Positions 8,733 to 18,341 of a DNA stretch of 64,000 nt are shown here, in pieces (positions within the stretch are counted from its first letter, which is position 1; each line of letters begins with the position of its first letter). This DNA comes from CAMCYM01 sp964405405. GTDB lineage: Bacteria; Bacteroidota; Bacteroidia; Flavobacteriales_D; Sanyastnellaceae. The stretch is taken from contig CAYONT010000003.1 in NCBI GenBank assembly GCA_964405405.1, positions 1 to 64,000 on the forward strand, written 5' to 3'. Position numbers and translations under genes: made by a program. Under the pieces are notes generated by a model. That model was not told where the DNA came from. It did not search any database and worked only from the letters and a program-made list of their open reading frames with translations.

Positions 8733-9163
8733 GGTTGGAGAAAGGAAGCGCGTAAGGCGAGCATGTCATCCTCGGCTTGACGCATGCGTTGGGCTTCTGA
8801 GTCGGTCTTGTCGCCCAGTCCGCAGAGGTGGAGCAAGCCGTGGACCATCACACGGTGCAGCTCGTCTAGAAATGAACTTTGGAAACGGGGCGCATTGTCT
8901 TTGACCCGGTCGATGGAGATGTACAATTCACCCAGGAGAAGTTGGCCACGGCTATCGTCAAACGTGATGATGTCCGTGAAGTAGTCGTGTTGAAGGTGGG
9001 TGCGGTTGAGATCGAGGAGGTAGTTGTCGCTGCAGAAGATGATGGCGATAGACTCAACCTCAAAACCTTGATAAACAGCAACTTGGCTGAGCCAATCGCG
9101 GAGTTTCCGACGTTGTGGACAACGGAAGGAAACGTCCGCGTTGTGGAAGGAAACCGTGCCCAA
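8729..9163 (-). CDS. ybeY: Endoribonuclease YbeY (rRNA maturation)
   Basis: This 144-residue protein fits the family. The metal-binding segment is HGLLHLCGLGD, with His108, His112 and Asp118; the third ligand, usually His, is Asp here. I recall Asp or a similar change as common in Bacteroidota, so activity is probably retained. YbeY is a single-strand-specific RNase needed for 16S rRNA 3' processing and 70S quality control. It overlaps mnmG by ATGA and follows the anti-sigma-type ATPase gene by nine bases, so it is in one operon. Confidence 0.93.
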   Translation of the reverse strand: MGTVSFHNADVSFRCPQRRKLRDWLSQVAVYQGFEVESIAIIFCSDNYLLDLNRTHLQHDYFTDIITFDDSRGQLLLGELYISIDRVKDNAPRFQSSFLDELHRVMVHGLLHLCGLGDKTDSEAQRMRQAEDDMLALRASFLQP

Positions 9164-9172
9164 CTTTGGCGG

Positions 9173-9589
9173 TCAATGGCCGAAGACGTCCGCGAACGTC
9201 AGTTCTACGACGCGACCGTGGTCCAGGAAAGTGCAGGTGGTGGACAGTTGTCGCATGAGAAAGACCCCCCGTCCGTTGGGTTTTTCGAGATTTTCTGGCG
9301 AAGTAGGGTCGGGTACATGCTCGTAGTCGAAGCCTGGACCTTCGTCCGACACGCGGAAGAAGAGATCGTTTCCGCGCACCTCATGTTCGACGCAAACTTC
9401 GCTGTCGGGCCGGAGTTTGTTGCCGTGAACGATGGCGTTGTTGACCGCTTCGGTCATGGCAATCAAGACGTCTCCGTAGGATGCTTCGTCAAAGCCGTTG
9501 GTTTCGCGGAGGTCGTCGATCAACCTTTCGACCCGTGCGATGTTCTCGGGTTCGGACGCAAATCGGAGTTCCTGCATGGTGGTGAGCAT
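9173..9589 (-). CDS. RsbW/SpoIIAB-like ATP-binding protein
   Basis: The 138-residue protein is a single GHKL ATPase domain. The N box EAVNNAIVHGNK, G1 box DEGPGFD and G2 box GRGVFLMRQL are all visible. Proteins of this type are serine kinases that control anti-sigma-factor antagonists in partner switching, but no sigma factor or STAS antagonist lies nearby. It sits 11 bases downstream of the DUF4175 gene and just before ybeY, an arrangement I recall as conserved in Bacteroidota. Its partner is unknown. Confidence 0.85.
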   Translation of the reverse strand: MLTTMQELRFASEPENIARVERLIDDLRETNGFDEASYGDVLIAMTEAVNNAIVHGNKLRPDSEVCVEHEVRGNDLFFRVSDEGPGFDYEHVPDPTSPENLEKPNGRGVFLMRQLSTTCTFLDHGRVVELTFADVFGH

Positions 9590-9600
9590 GGCGTGCGGTC

Positions 9601-12600
9601 TTAACGGTCGTCGCCGTCCAAATTATTGAAATATTCGTTGACGCGATCGCGGTAGTAAGGGACTAATTCAGGTGGAATTGTTCGCAAAAGTTCGCTTTCG
9701 CGTTGCTTTTGGCGAAGGTACTGCTCCATCATGCCGCTGGGCATGCGCAGGTTGGGATCGCCGCTGGTCGATTTGCGTTTGTCATCCTGTCCCCGGGTGC
9801 GTTCTGCATTTTCTGCTTCCAACAGCCGGACCATGAGGTCTTGCTGGCGCCGAAGGGTGGCGGGTTGAACATTTTTGTTCACGAGGTCCCGTTCCAAGGC
9901 TTCCATTTCCCGAGCGATTTCTCGCATTTTTTCACCCATGCCTGAGCCGTCTTCGCTCAGCTCACTCGCTTTTTTCTCGGCGGCTCGGCGGAGGGCACTT
10001 TGTTGGGCAGCGAGTTGGGCCCATTCCTTGCTGAGTTGCCTTTTTTGTTCCGGGGTTTGGCCGCCGTTGGATCCCTGGCCCAGCTGGTTTTTCATCTTCT
10101 CCAGTTGGGCACCGAGGGCTTGTTGCATGCGTTTGATTTCGCCGGCGCTGGGGCTGGGGGAGGGGGAACCGTTGCCACCGGGTTTCTGGCAATTGCCAGA
10201 ACCTGGCTGGGATTGCGCCATGGCTTGTTGCATTTGCTTCAGGGCCTCGTCCAGCATGAGGGCCAGGTTGTTGAAGCTCGTCATGACGTATTGCTGGTCC
10301 AGTACGATTTGGTCCGTAACGCGGTCGGAAAAGCCGGTGAGCGCTCGTTCCATGTGCCGGTTGATGAGTCCGATCTCTCGGTTGACGGAGGAGGAGAGTT
10401 GGGGGATGCGCTTGCTGAGGGCGAAGAGCGAGTCTTCGACCATGCGGGCGTCGTCTTTGAGGCGGCGCTGGGTTTGGCCATGCTGGACGTACCGCGGGTC
10501 GTTGGGCGCCGTGTTGCGCAAGGCCTCCATCACGTTTTCCTCGTCGAAGGACAGGGTGAGGATGTTTTCCAATAGGGCGCGCAAGGCATCGAGGTCTTCC
10601 TCCATGGACTCGGATTGCATCTGCATTTGCATCTGCTCCATTTGGGTGGCCATCTGCTCCATTTTCTTGCCCGCACTGCGTTGTTTTTCAGCGGCTTTCT
10701 GGTTTTTCTGTTTCTGGAGCTGCTCGGATCCCTGCTGCATGTCCTGCTGGATGGACTCCTGTTGTTCGCCGTTTTCGGGCATGGGGTTGGGCTCCTCGAG
10801 GGCTTCGTTGCGCTGTTCAAGTTCTTCCAGCCGTTCCATGGCTTCTTCGAAGCGGGATTCGAGGTCCTTCTGCGCCTCCTGCAGCGCTTCCTGGGGGCGT
10901 TTGCCTTGCTCGGTTTCGTCTGCTAGATCCTGTTGTTCTTGGGCCAAATCCTTCAATTCCTCCGTGAGTGCTTGCATGTCCTGCTCCCACTCGAGTTGGC
11001 GGAACTGCTCCAAGGCACGGTCCAGTTCTTTTTCTAGGGCTTCTTGGTCGACGTCCATGTCGTCGAGTTGCTGCTGGATTTCGTCGAGGCTCTCCTGGTC
11101 TAGTTCGTCCATGAGGCGCTGCAGCTCTTCCATCATGGCTTTCCATTCGTCGGTCAGGATAGAATCCAACAGGTTTTGGAGTTGTTCCCGCTTCTGTTCA
11201 ATCCGTTGGTCAGTTTCGTCCGTGGACTTCGAGCGCTTGTCCTTCTGCTCGTTTGCCTGGCGCAGTGCTTCGATCTGCTGTTGGAGTTCGGCTTGCCGTT
11301 GGAGGAATTCTTTTAGGGCACGTTCGTCTTTCCAATCGAGGTCCTGGTTTTCGCGCAGCCGCCGCCGGAGTTCTTCGAGTTCTTGGCTCAGTTTCTCTGC
11401 GTCGCGGAGGGCCTGCTCGAGGTCGTTATCGAGGGCTTCGTTGGCGGCGTCGCGTTCTTCACGGAGTTCCTGGTCGGTCGGGGGTCGGAAGGTGCGGATG
11501 GCGGAGCGGGTGGATTTCGCGCCGTGGACGCCGTCGTTGTCCCAGATTTCGAACCAGTATTCCACGACATCTCCCTGTCGGATGCCGAAGGCAGCGAGGT
11601 CCCAGGCATGGAAGAAGGGGGCGTCCCGCCCGTCGGGCACCGGGAGCGGAGTGCGGCGCACGGTGCCGACCTGGGGCGGTGTGAGGTCCCGGGTGAGTTG
11701 GGCGAGGTCCAGTGCGCCGTTCGGGTCGGGCGGTGCCGCCTCGAGCCATCGGACGACCAACTCGAGCTTGGAGAACCCGTAGTCGTCGCGGGTTTGGCCT
11801 GCAAAATACCGCATCCAATGCGAGGTGCTGTCCTCGGTTTCGGTGACGGAAATGTTGGGATGCAGATCGGGCACGACGCGGATCTGGTAGCGAATCGTGT
11901 CGGGCGCACCCAAGGCCAAATTGCTCGGAATCAGCGCGTAACCAACGGAGGCAGTGGCGGTCCACTCGGCCCGGTAGCGGTTGCCGGCCACCCGTTCGAC
12001 GCCGAGCGACTGGTCGCCCAAACGCAGGTCCACGGCATCGGTGTTGCGGCTGTCGATCTGCCAAACGATGCGCGTTCCTTCCGGCACTTGCAGGTCGCCG
12101 TTGTTCGCTTGCTCGAAGTCGTCGATGCCGGTGTAGTTGGGGATGATGGCTTGGACGCTGAAGGTGGCCAGGCCGGGAACGGCCAAGGCCTTGAGGGTGT
12201 ACCAGGGGGAGGTGAATCCGCCGCCCGAAAAACGAAATGGTATGTCCTCCCGGACCAAGGGAAAACGGTGGGTGAACCGGCCGGATTCTCCGCTGGCAGC
12301 GGGGTTCATCCGGAAGCGACCGGCCGACTCCGTTTCGAGGTACACGACCGACGGCCACTTCGATCCTTCGAGCTGCATCAGCACGTCAAAGGGTTGGGCA
12401 ACGGCGGTTTCAAGCCGTTCGTTCAGGAGCAGAAAGGTGAAGGGGGCGGGTGCCACGAATTCCCGGTCGTGGGCGAGGATGCGCTCGGTCGGCTCGGCCA
12501 CCCACTCCGGCTTGAAGAGGTAGGCGAGCGCTAGCACGACCAGGGGCGGCAAGGCGTACCGCAGGTATTTGACGTTGTCCCGGATGCGGATGGCCGAGGT

Positions 12601-13035
12601 GAAGGCGATGGGCCTCAGCTCCGCCGTCCGTTGGGCGATGCTGGCCGCCAAAAGCTCCTCTGATGCGCCGAAGTCGCCCCCGCCGGCCCGCTGCAGTTGC
12701 AGCGTGTTCAAGAGCCGGTCCCCCACTTCGGGAAAGTGGCGCCCGATGATCAAGCTCGCCGCCTCGTACCCCAGCCGCGGCCCCAGTTTCATCCACTGCA
12801 ACGCCGGCACCAGCACCCGCCAAACCACGATCCCCCCCAACGACACCACGAAAACGTAGAACAGAATCGTTCGTCCCGCGACTCCAAAACGCCCCCAATA
12901 CTCCAGGGCAGCCAGTACCAACCAGCCCACCCCCGCTCCGGTCAGCGCCCACAAGCCCCCCTGGATCATGCGGTTCCGGTAATACTTCCGGATGAACGCA
13001 TCGAGTTTGTCCAACAAAGGGGATTGGGATTCCAT
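9601..13035 (-). CDS. DUF4175-family membrane protein with long coiled coil
   Basis: The 1144-residue protein has two or three membrane segments in the first 180 residues, a region of beta-rich folds (about 200-520), then a very long Glu/Gln/Met-rich coiled coil (about 530-830) and a Gln/Ser/Gly-rich linker before a final helical part. This matches the DUF4175 family of Bacteroidota, whose function is not established. It is the first gene of the operon leading to the RsbW-like ATPase, ybeY and mnmG. A -7 box lies at 13043-13050, seven bases before the ATG. The coiled coil suggests a scaffold or envelope-spanning role; this is inference. Confidence 0.88.
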   Translation of the reverse strand: MESQSPLLDKLDAFIRKYYRNRMIQGGLWALTGAGVGWLVLAALEYWGRFGVAGRTILFYVFVVSLGGIVVWRVLVPALQWMKLGPRLGYEAASLIIGRHFPEVGDRLLNTLQLQRAGGGDFGASEELLAASIAQRTAELRPIAFTSAIRIRDNVKYLRYALPPLVVLALAYLFKPEWVAEPTERILAHDREFVAPAPFTFLLLNERLETAVAQPFDVLMQLEGSKWPSVVYLETESAGRFRMNPAASGESGRFTHRFPLVREDIPFRFSGGGFTSPWYTLKALAVPGLATFSVQAIIPNYTGIDDFEQANNGDLQVPEGTRIVWQIDSRNTDAVDLRLGDQSLGVERVAGNRYRAEWTATASVGYALIPSNLALGAPDTIRYQIRVVPDLHPNISVTETEDSTSHWMRYFAGQTRDDYGFSKLELVVRWLEAAPPDPNGALDLAQLTRDLTPPQVGTVRRTPLPVPDGRDAPFFHAWDLAAFGIRQGDVVEYWFEIWDNDGVHGAKSTRSAIRTFRPPTDQELREERDAANEALDNDLEQALRDAEKLSQELEELRRRLRENQDLDWKDERALKEFLQRQAELQQQIEALRQANEQKDKRSKSTDETDQRIEQKREQLQNLLDSILTDEWKAMMEELQRLMDELDQESLDEIQQQLDDMDVDQEALEKELDRALEQFRQLEWEQDMQALTEELKDLAQEQQDLADETEQGKRPQEALQEAQKDLESRFEEAMERLEELEQRNEALEEPNPMPENGEQQESIQQDMQQGSEQLQKQKNQKAAEKQRSAGKKMEQMATQMEQMQMQMQSESMEEDLDALRALLENILTLSFDEENVMEALRNTAPNDPRYVQHGQTQRRLKDDARMVEDSLFALSKRIPQLSSSVNREIGLINRHMERALTGFSDRVTDQIVLDQQYVMTSFNNLALMLDEALKQMQQAMAQSQPGSGNCQKPGGNGSPSPSPSAGEIKRMQQALGAQLEKMKNQLGQGSNGGQTPEQKRQLSKEWAQLAAQQSALRRAAEKKASELSEDGSGMGEKMREIAREMEALERDLVNKNVQPATLRRQQDLMVRLLEAENAERTRGQDDKRKSTSGDPNLRMPSGMMEQYLRQKQRESELLRTIPPELVPYYRDRVNEYFNNLDGDDR

Positions 13036-13042
13036 CGATTCG

Positions 13043-13050
13043 TAAAGTTA
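13043..13050 (-). promoter_or_regulatory. -7 box for the DUF4175-mnmG operon
   Basis: On the minus strand it reads TAACTTTA, 7 of 8 to TAnnTTTG. It ends seven bases before the ATG at 13035, so the transcript would be nearly leaderless. Confidence 0.45.
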
Positions 13051-13105
13051 CGCAGTGCGTCTGCATCCTTTGCAAGGCCCTTGCGTGCCCGCGTCCAAGA
13101 AAATG

Positions 13106-13113
13106 TAATTTTG
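13106..13113 (+). promoter_or_regulatory. -7 box for the lamin-tail secreted protein gene
   Basis: TAATTTTG is a perfect match to TAnnTTTG, 18 bases before the ATG at 13132. A TTG about 22 bases upstream could serve as -33 element. This supports the start at 13132 over an earlier in-frame ATG. Confidence 0.55.
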
Positions 13114-13131
13114 GTCCCCAATTCGAACCCC

Positions 13132-16100
13132 ATGGCACACCGCATCCTTTCAGCTCCCTTCGTTTCCAAGCTGTTCCTCCTGGTGGGGATGGGGTTGGGC
13201 GTGCTGGCAATGGCACAGGCTCAAACGCTGGTAATCAATGAGTTTGACTCAGATCAGGCCGGCGAAGACAACGCTGAATTCATTGAACTCTATGGTTTGC
13301 CCAACACGCCCCTCAACGGCTTCGTGCTGGTGATTTACAATGGCTCTACGGATGCCGTGTATTCCGCTTGGGACCTGACGGGCTATTCGCTCGATGCCTC
13401 TGGTTACTTCGTGGCGGGAGGACCCAACGTGCCCGGCGGTGTGGACCTGTTGTTCCCCGTGAACCACCTGCAAAACGGTCCCGAGGCCATCGCGCTTTTT
13501 GACGGCGACCCGACCCTGTTTGCGGTGGGGACGCCCGTCACCAACGAGAACTTGTTGGATGCCGTGGTTTACGGAAACAACCACCCCACCGACCAGGGGC
13601 TTCGGCAGGTCCTGACCCCGGGCGGCGTTCAGGTGAATGAATCGGCGAACGGCCAGGGACCCTATCAGTCCTGTGCCCGCATCCCCAACGGCGGTGAGCC
13701 CTTTCAGCCTGGAAACTTCGTTGCGCAAAACCCCACGCCGGGCAGTTCGAACGTCCTGACTTGTTCGGGTGGTACCCTCGTCTTGGCGCCCGGCAATGCT
13801 TCCACAGTGTGCTCGGACATCGGCGTCGTCCAGGTCGGGTTCGTCCATACCACTGACGTTCCGCAGGCGTCTGTGACGCTGGTGCTGGCAAATGCCGCAG
13901 GCCAAATCCAGCAATCCTTCCCGGGTACCATAGCCAACTTTTCCGGACTCGGGGACGCCCTCATCTCCGTTTGGGCCGTCTCCCACGACGCGCCGTTGCT
14001 CCCGGAGTCCCTGCTCCCTGGCAGTCCCCTCTCCGGGGTCAGCAGCGGGGGAGGCTGCATCTCCCTGTCCTACAATTCCGTGCAGGTGACTGCGGTCACT
14101 TGTGACCTCCCTTCCTGCGACGGGGGCAACGTGACCGACGCCGGCGGAACCCCCACGGCCATGGGGTGCTTCGGCTACGAAAACGCGGAGATCGCATTCG
14201 GCTACACCTCGGAAGCCGTCGAGGCGGAGTATTTGTTTGTGGTGACGGATGGCGCGCAGCAGATCATGGACACGGTGAGCTACCCGCTCTACGACTTCAA
14301 CAACCTAGGGGTCGGAACCTGGCAAGTTTGGGGGGTGAGTGCCTTGGGCGGCTTTGTGCCGGCAACCCTCGCGGTGGGCGGTCCACTCGCGGGCATCCAG
14401 GGTTTGGAGTGTGACAGCTTGTCGGCGTCAGCGCTGACGGTCCAAATCCTCGCTTGCGAGAGCGGAAGTTTGTGTACGGAGTTGTTCATCTCGGAGTATG
14501 TAGAAGGGACGAGCAACAACAAGGCCATTGAGATCTACAACCCGACGCCTTTTGTGGTGGATTTGGCGGGTTATCGGGTGGAGACCTGGAACAATGGGGC
14601 TACGGCGCCTACGAACAGCCAAAACCTGACGGGAACGCTGGAGCCGGAGGATGTCTTTGTGCTGGTGAACGCCCTCGCGGTGCCGGCGCTCTCGCAGGCG
14701 GGCGACATCATCAGCCAGGCGACGTGGTTCAACGGGAATGATGTCATTCGTTTGGTCCACGATGACGTACTCATCGACCAAATGGGCGAACTGGGCACGG
14801 ATCCGCAGGGTCCGTTCACTGTGGACGGCGGGGATGGGGCCATGGCGGAGTTTACGTTGGTCCGCAAGGCGAACGTGAGCTTGGGCACCACGGATTGGTC
14901 CCTCGGTCAGGAACAATGGGAGGTTTATCCGCAGAACACCTTCGACTTCATCGGGTACCACAATGCCACGTGTGACGTGACGCCGCAGATGCAGGTCGGT
15001 TTTGCGGCGCCTGAACTTTTCTGCAGCGAAGGGGGCGGAGTGGCGGTGGCCATTTCGGTCGATTATCCGCTGCAAGATGCGGTCGTGCAGGTGTCGGTTG
15101 TGGGGGGGACGGCGGTATACGGGGAGGACTACCCGGGCATCTACGACGGGTTGGAGTTTCTGTTCCCGGTGGGCCTGCTCAACGACCAGGTGTTCACCTT
15201 TGCGGCGATTGACGATGAGTTGCCGGAATTTGAGGAGACAGTGGAACTGGCGTTGACGGTGTTGCAGGGAGATGTGGCGGTGGTGTTGGGGTACTGCACG
15301 ATTCACATTTTGCCAAGTGATTTGGCCTATCCTGTGTACGACATCGTGGAGGTGCGCGGCGTGAATGCCACGACGGGTGTGGCCGACTCGCTGGGGGTTG
15401 CGTGTGAATTGCGCGGCATCGTACACGGTTGGAATGACTATCCGTCTGCGTTTCAGTTCACGCTCATCGATGCCACGTCGGGCATCAATGTCTTCAGTCC
15501 GGTGTACAACTTCGGGTATGCGCCGGTGACGGCCGGGGACAGCGTACGGGTTCGGGGGGTGGTCAACCAATTCGGAGGGCTCATCCAGCTCATCGCGGAT
15601 ACGCTGATTTTCGAGGGAAGCGGCTTTGCGATGCAAGAGCCGGCGTTGGTGACGACGCTCGGGGAACACACGGAATCGAGGATGATTCGTTTGAAGTGCG
15701 CCGAGCTGGTGAATCCAGCCCAGTGGACGAATGCGCTGCCTTCGTTTGTGGTGGACATCACGACGGGTTCGGTCACTTACCAAATGCGGGTGGATGCGAA
15801 CACGGATTTGTGGGGACAACCAGCGCCGCAGGGTGTTTTCGGGGTGACGGGCATCGGAGACCAGGTGGACTTCACGCCGCCGTATTTCGGGGGTTATAGG
15901 ATTTCGCCGCGGGGGCAGGACGACTTGTCGGAGCCGGTGCAGGCGGATTTCACGGTCACGTCGCCCTGGACCACGGCGGATGGTCCGCTGGAACTGACGA
16001 ACCTGAGCGAGGGGGCCGGTGGGTACTTCTGGTCCTTCGGGAATGGGGCGAACAGCCAGGATTTTGAACCCACTTACGCCTATCCTGAGGCGGGTGTGTA

Positions 16101-16458
16101 TACGATTTACCTCACGGCGAACAGCACGGATGGGCTGTGTTCGGACCAAGCTTCGGCAGAGGTGGAGGTGTTGCCGGTGGGGGTGGCGGAGTCGCTGCCC
16201 GAAGCGGGATGGCGGGTGGCGCCCAATCCCGTTTCCGGCGGGGTGGTAACCATCGAATGGCAGGGAGGTCGGTTGACGGGTGGGGTGGTGCGCGACGCGC
16301 AGGGCCGCTGGTTGCAGGCCGTTGCGTTCCCGGGGACCTCGCGGGTGGACTTGCCTGTGGAGGGCTGGGCGCCGGGGATGTACCTGTTGGAACTGACGGG
16401 CGAGCGCAGCGCCGGCGGGGTGGCCCGGGCGACCGTTCGGCTCGTGGTGGCACCCTGA
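13132..16458 (+). CDS. Large secreted lamin-tail protein with PKD domain and T9SS type A sorting domain
   Basis: This 1108-residue protein begins with a signal peptide (FLLVGMGLGVLAMAQAQ). Two lamin-tail-like domains open with VINEFDSDQAGEDNAEFIELY (near residue 33) and LFISEYVEGTSNNKAIEIYN (near residue 453). A Calx-beta-like segment follows, then an OB-like DUF5689-type region, a PKD fold ending WSFGNGANSQDFEPTYAY, and a C-terminal type A sorting domain (WRVAPNPVSGG, GWAPGMYLLEL). It is expected to be exported by the type IX system and attached to or released from the cell surface. The start is set by the signal peptide and by the promoter at 13106. No catalytic domain is recognised. Confidence 0.85.
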   Translation: MAHRILSAPFVSKLFLLVGMGLGVLAMAQAQTLVINEFDSDQAGEDNAEFIELYGLPNTPLNGFVLVIYNGSTDAVYSAWDLTGYSLDASGYFVAGGPNVPGGVDLLFPVNHLQNGPEAIALFDGDPTLFAVGTPVTNENLLDAVVYGNNHPTDQGLRQVLTPGGVQVNESANGQGPYQSCARIPNGGEPFQPGNFVAQNPTPGSSNVLTCSGGTLVLAPGNASTVCSDIGVVQVGFVHTTDVPQASVTLVLANAAGQIQQSFPGTIANFSGLGDALISVWAVSHDAPLLPESLLPGSPLSGVSSGGGCISLSYNSVQVTAVTCDLPSCDGGNVTDAGGTPTAMGCFGYENAEIAFGYTSEAVEAEYLFVVTDGAQQIMDTVSYPLYDFNNLGVGTWQVWGVSALGGFVPATLAVGGPLAGIQGLECDSLSASALTVQILACESGSLCTELFISEYVEGTSNNKAIEIYNPTPFVVDLAGYRVETWNNGATAPTNSQNLTGTLEPEDVFVLVNALAVPALSQAGDIISQATWFNGNDVIRLVHDDVLIDQMGELGTDPQGPFTVDGGDGAMAEFTLVRKANVSLGTTDWSLGQEQWEVYPQNTFDFIGYHNATCDVTPQMQVGFAAPELFCSEGGGVAVAISVDYPLQDAVVQVSVVGGTAVYGEDYPGIYDGLEFLFPVGLLNDQVFTFAAIDDELPEFEETVELALTVLQGDVAVVLGYCTIHILPSDLAYPVYDIVEVRGVNATTGVADSLGVACELRGIVHGWNDYPSAFQFTLIDATSGINVFSPVYNFGYAPVTAGDSVRVRGVVNQFGGLIQLIADTLIFEGSGFAMQEPALVTTLGEHTESRMIRLKCAELVNPAQWTNALPSFVVDITTGSVTYQMRVDANTDLWGQPAPQGVFGVTGIGDQVDFTPPYFGGYRISPRGQDDLSEPVQADFTVTSPWTTADGPLELTNLSEGAGGYFWSFGNGANSQDFEPTYAYPEAGVYTIYLTANSTDGLCSDQASAEVEVLPVGVAESLPEAGWRVAPNPVSGGVVTIEWQGGRLTGGVVRDAQGRWLQAVAFPGTSRVDLPVEGWAPGMYLLELTGERSAGGVARATVRLVVAP

Positions 16459-16492
16459 TTGGGGGCCGGCAGGTCTGGCGGGACCGGTGGGG

Positions 16493-18304
16493 TCAGCAGG
16501 GGGTGCCGAAGAGCCCCAGCAGGGCCAGTAAGTCCGCGATGGACACCACGCCGTCCGTATTGAGATCGCCTGCGCAGGAATTGTCGGCCGGGGTGGTCAA
16601 GCACTCCAGCGGGTCCGGAACGCCATTCGCGTCTGTGTCCACGGCCTGCGGGTCCGTGAGGTAGAAGTACAGCTCGAGCCAATCGCTCAGCCCGTCCCCG
16701 TCGGCATCGCTGCAGGCATCGCCGAGACCGTCTGCGTTGAAGTCGGTTTGGCCTGCATTGGCGACCAGTGGACAGTTGTCTTGGTCGTCCAGGATGCCGT
16801 CCCCATCCGTGTCGGTATCGCCCTGTCCACCGTCCAGTGGGGTGTAGGCCAAATCCCCCACAACCAACAAATGATCAGATGCGGCCGCGGCGTCGCCAGC
16901 CTGCAGTCCGTACTGAAACAGCCGGGGCACGGGCATGAAGGCGGTGTTCAGCACGAAGCCATGGAGGAGGGGTGCGACGGCATCGGCGGTCACGATGTAG
17001 TCGAGTTTGCCCGGGATCCACTGGCCGGTGCCGTCGCCCCAGGTCCAATCGGCGGGGTGGTCGCTCTGGAGCAGGGGCCATTCGGTCAAGGGGGTTCCGT
17101 CGGCATCGGGTGCGAAGTCGGCGCCGTGGGTGGTTTCGTCGGCGATGTCGCCGGTGCGCAGGGTGACCATGGGGCCCGCGAGGCCCACGAGGTTCAGGTC
17201 GCCGCCATAGACGACGGGGCTCTCTGGGTTCCACAGGGGGTGGGAGGCATTCCAGGTGTCGCGTTGGAAGGCGATCATTTCATCGGCTTGGTCTTGCCGG
17301 ATGGTTTCGTTTTCGTTGCCTCCGCAGCATTTGAGGTGGCTGGAGGTGAAGAGCATCGGTCCGGGCCAGGGGGCTGGCACCTGGACCACGGTGGGGAACT
17401 GGCGGGTTACGCCAGGGTAGGTCGCGGCGATGGGATAGCGGCTGGCCACCATGAGGTCGTAGTCGTCTTTCACCACCACCCAGTTCGCCCCGTCGGGAAG
17501 GGGCATCCAGGTGTTGAGGAGGTTGCGAACGGTGGTGGTGCCCATGTCGTCAACTTCGGAGAAGCCGATGATGTCGGGTTGGACGGCGGCGAGGATGCGG
17601 CCCATGGCCTGCTGGGCAGCGGACTGGTCCATGCGTCCGTTGACGTTCCAGAAGGCGACGCGGGTGGCGGTGCCGGGCGCACGTTCCAGGGGTAGCGCGA
17701 AGATGGGGATGGAGCCGGGGACGAGGGCCAAGGTGGCGCCGCCGGCGGGGAAGGCGGTGCCGGTGGCCGTGTGGTACAGGAGGGCACGCAGGGTGTTTCC
17801 GTCCGCCAAGCCGCACTGGGCGCGGTCGAGCGAGAGTTCGAAGGCGTCGGCGCTGTAGGTCGGTGCGGCCCGCAAACCCGTGCTGTTGAGGTTGCTTGAG
17901 CCCACGTTGCCGGTGTACCGGATGGCGGTTCGGGTTCCGAAGTTGATGAGGAGGTCCACGCCGAGCCCCTGGTTCGCGTAGTTGGAGCCCGTGTTGGGGT
18001 CGTTGTCGGTGTCGAGGAGCAGGAGGTGGGTGTTGGGCAGGACGGTCTCATCGAGGGCCACCGGCGTTTGCAATCCGAGCCGGAGGTAGAGGCGTGCGCC
18101 GTCCTGGGTCATGGCCAGCGCTGTGTAGGGGTTTGTAGTACCTGCCGGAGGCTGCCAGGTGGTCGCAATGTCGCTCCAATCTTGGAATTGACCGTCCAAT
18201 TGGATTTGGCCTGTGAAAGGAACAGGCAAGGCAAGGGCCGCCCAGCAAAAAGCGATGTGCAAGCTGAATGCGGTCCGCAGGCGGGTGCGCAGGTTCTGGA
18301 TCAT
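16493..18304 (-). CDS. Secreted endonuclease/exonuclease/phosphatase-family protein with TSP3 and dockerin-like C-terminus
   Basis: From the ATG at 18304 the protein is 603 residues with a signal peptide ending near PVPFTGQ. After a DOMON-like N-terminal part (DGQFQDWSDIATTW) comes an EEP catalytic domain with all key motifs: FWNVNG, Glu in GFSEVDD, SSHLKCC, YGGDLNLVG, DYIVTAD and the final ASDHLLV. The tail has thrombospondin type 3 calcium repeats (DTDGDGILDDQDNCP) and ends in a dockerin-like EF-hand pair element GDLNTDGVVSIADLLALLG. It is likely a surface or secreted nuclease or phosphodiesterase. A longer frame upstream of 18304 lacks a signal peptide and was not used. Confidence 0.82.
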   Translation of the reverse strand: MIQNLRTRLRTAFSLHIAFCWAALALPVPFTGQIQLDGQFQDWSDIATTWQPPAGTTNPYTALAMTQDGARLYLRLGLQTPVALDETVLPNTHLLLLDTDNDPNTGSNYANQGLGVDLLINFGTRTAIRYTGNVGSSNLNSTGLRAAPTYSADAFELSLDRAQCGLADGNTLRALLYHTATGTAFPAGGATLALVPGSIPIFALPLERAPGTATRVAFWNVNGRMDQSAAQQAMGRILAAVQPDIIGFSEVDDMGTTTVRNLLNTWMPLPDGANWVVVKDDYDLMVASRYPIAATYPGVTRQFPTVVQVPAPWPGPMLFTSSHLKCCGGNENETIRQDQADEMIAFQRDTWNASHPLWNPESPVVYGGDLNLVGLAGPMVTLRTGDIADETTHGADFAPDADGTPLTEWPLLQSDHPADWTWGDGTGQWIPGKLDYIVTADAVAPLLHGFVLNTAFMPVPRLFQYGLQAGDAAAASDHLLVVGDLAYTPLDGGQGDTDTDGDGILDDQDNCPLVANAGQTDFNADGLGDACSDADGDGLSDWLELYFYLTDPQAVDTDANGVPDPLECLTTPADNSCAGDLNTDGVVSIADLLALLGLFGTPC

Positions 18305-18329
18305 GGTGCAAGGTACCGCGGGTCTCCCT

Positions 18330-18337
18330 TTTCTTTG
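18330..18337 (+). promoter_or_regulatory. Candidate -7 box for the EamA transporter gene
   Basis: TTTCTTTG matches TAnnTTTG at 7 of 8 positions and ends four bases before the ATG at 18342, supporting that start over the longer frame. Confidence 0.35.
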
Positions 18338-18341
18338 TGGC

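Noticed and set aside
9875..11782. 635-codon plus-strand frame
   Set aside because: It is antisense to the coiled-coil part of DUF4175; its Ser/Arg/Cys-rich translation is the shadow of Glu/Gln-rich codons.
14428..16149. 573-codon minus-strand frame
   Set aside because: It is antisense to the lamin-tail gene and has Arg/His-rich, non-protein-like composition.
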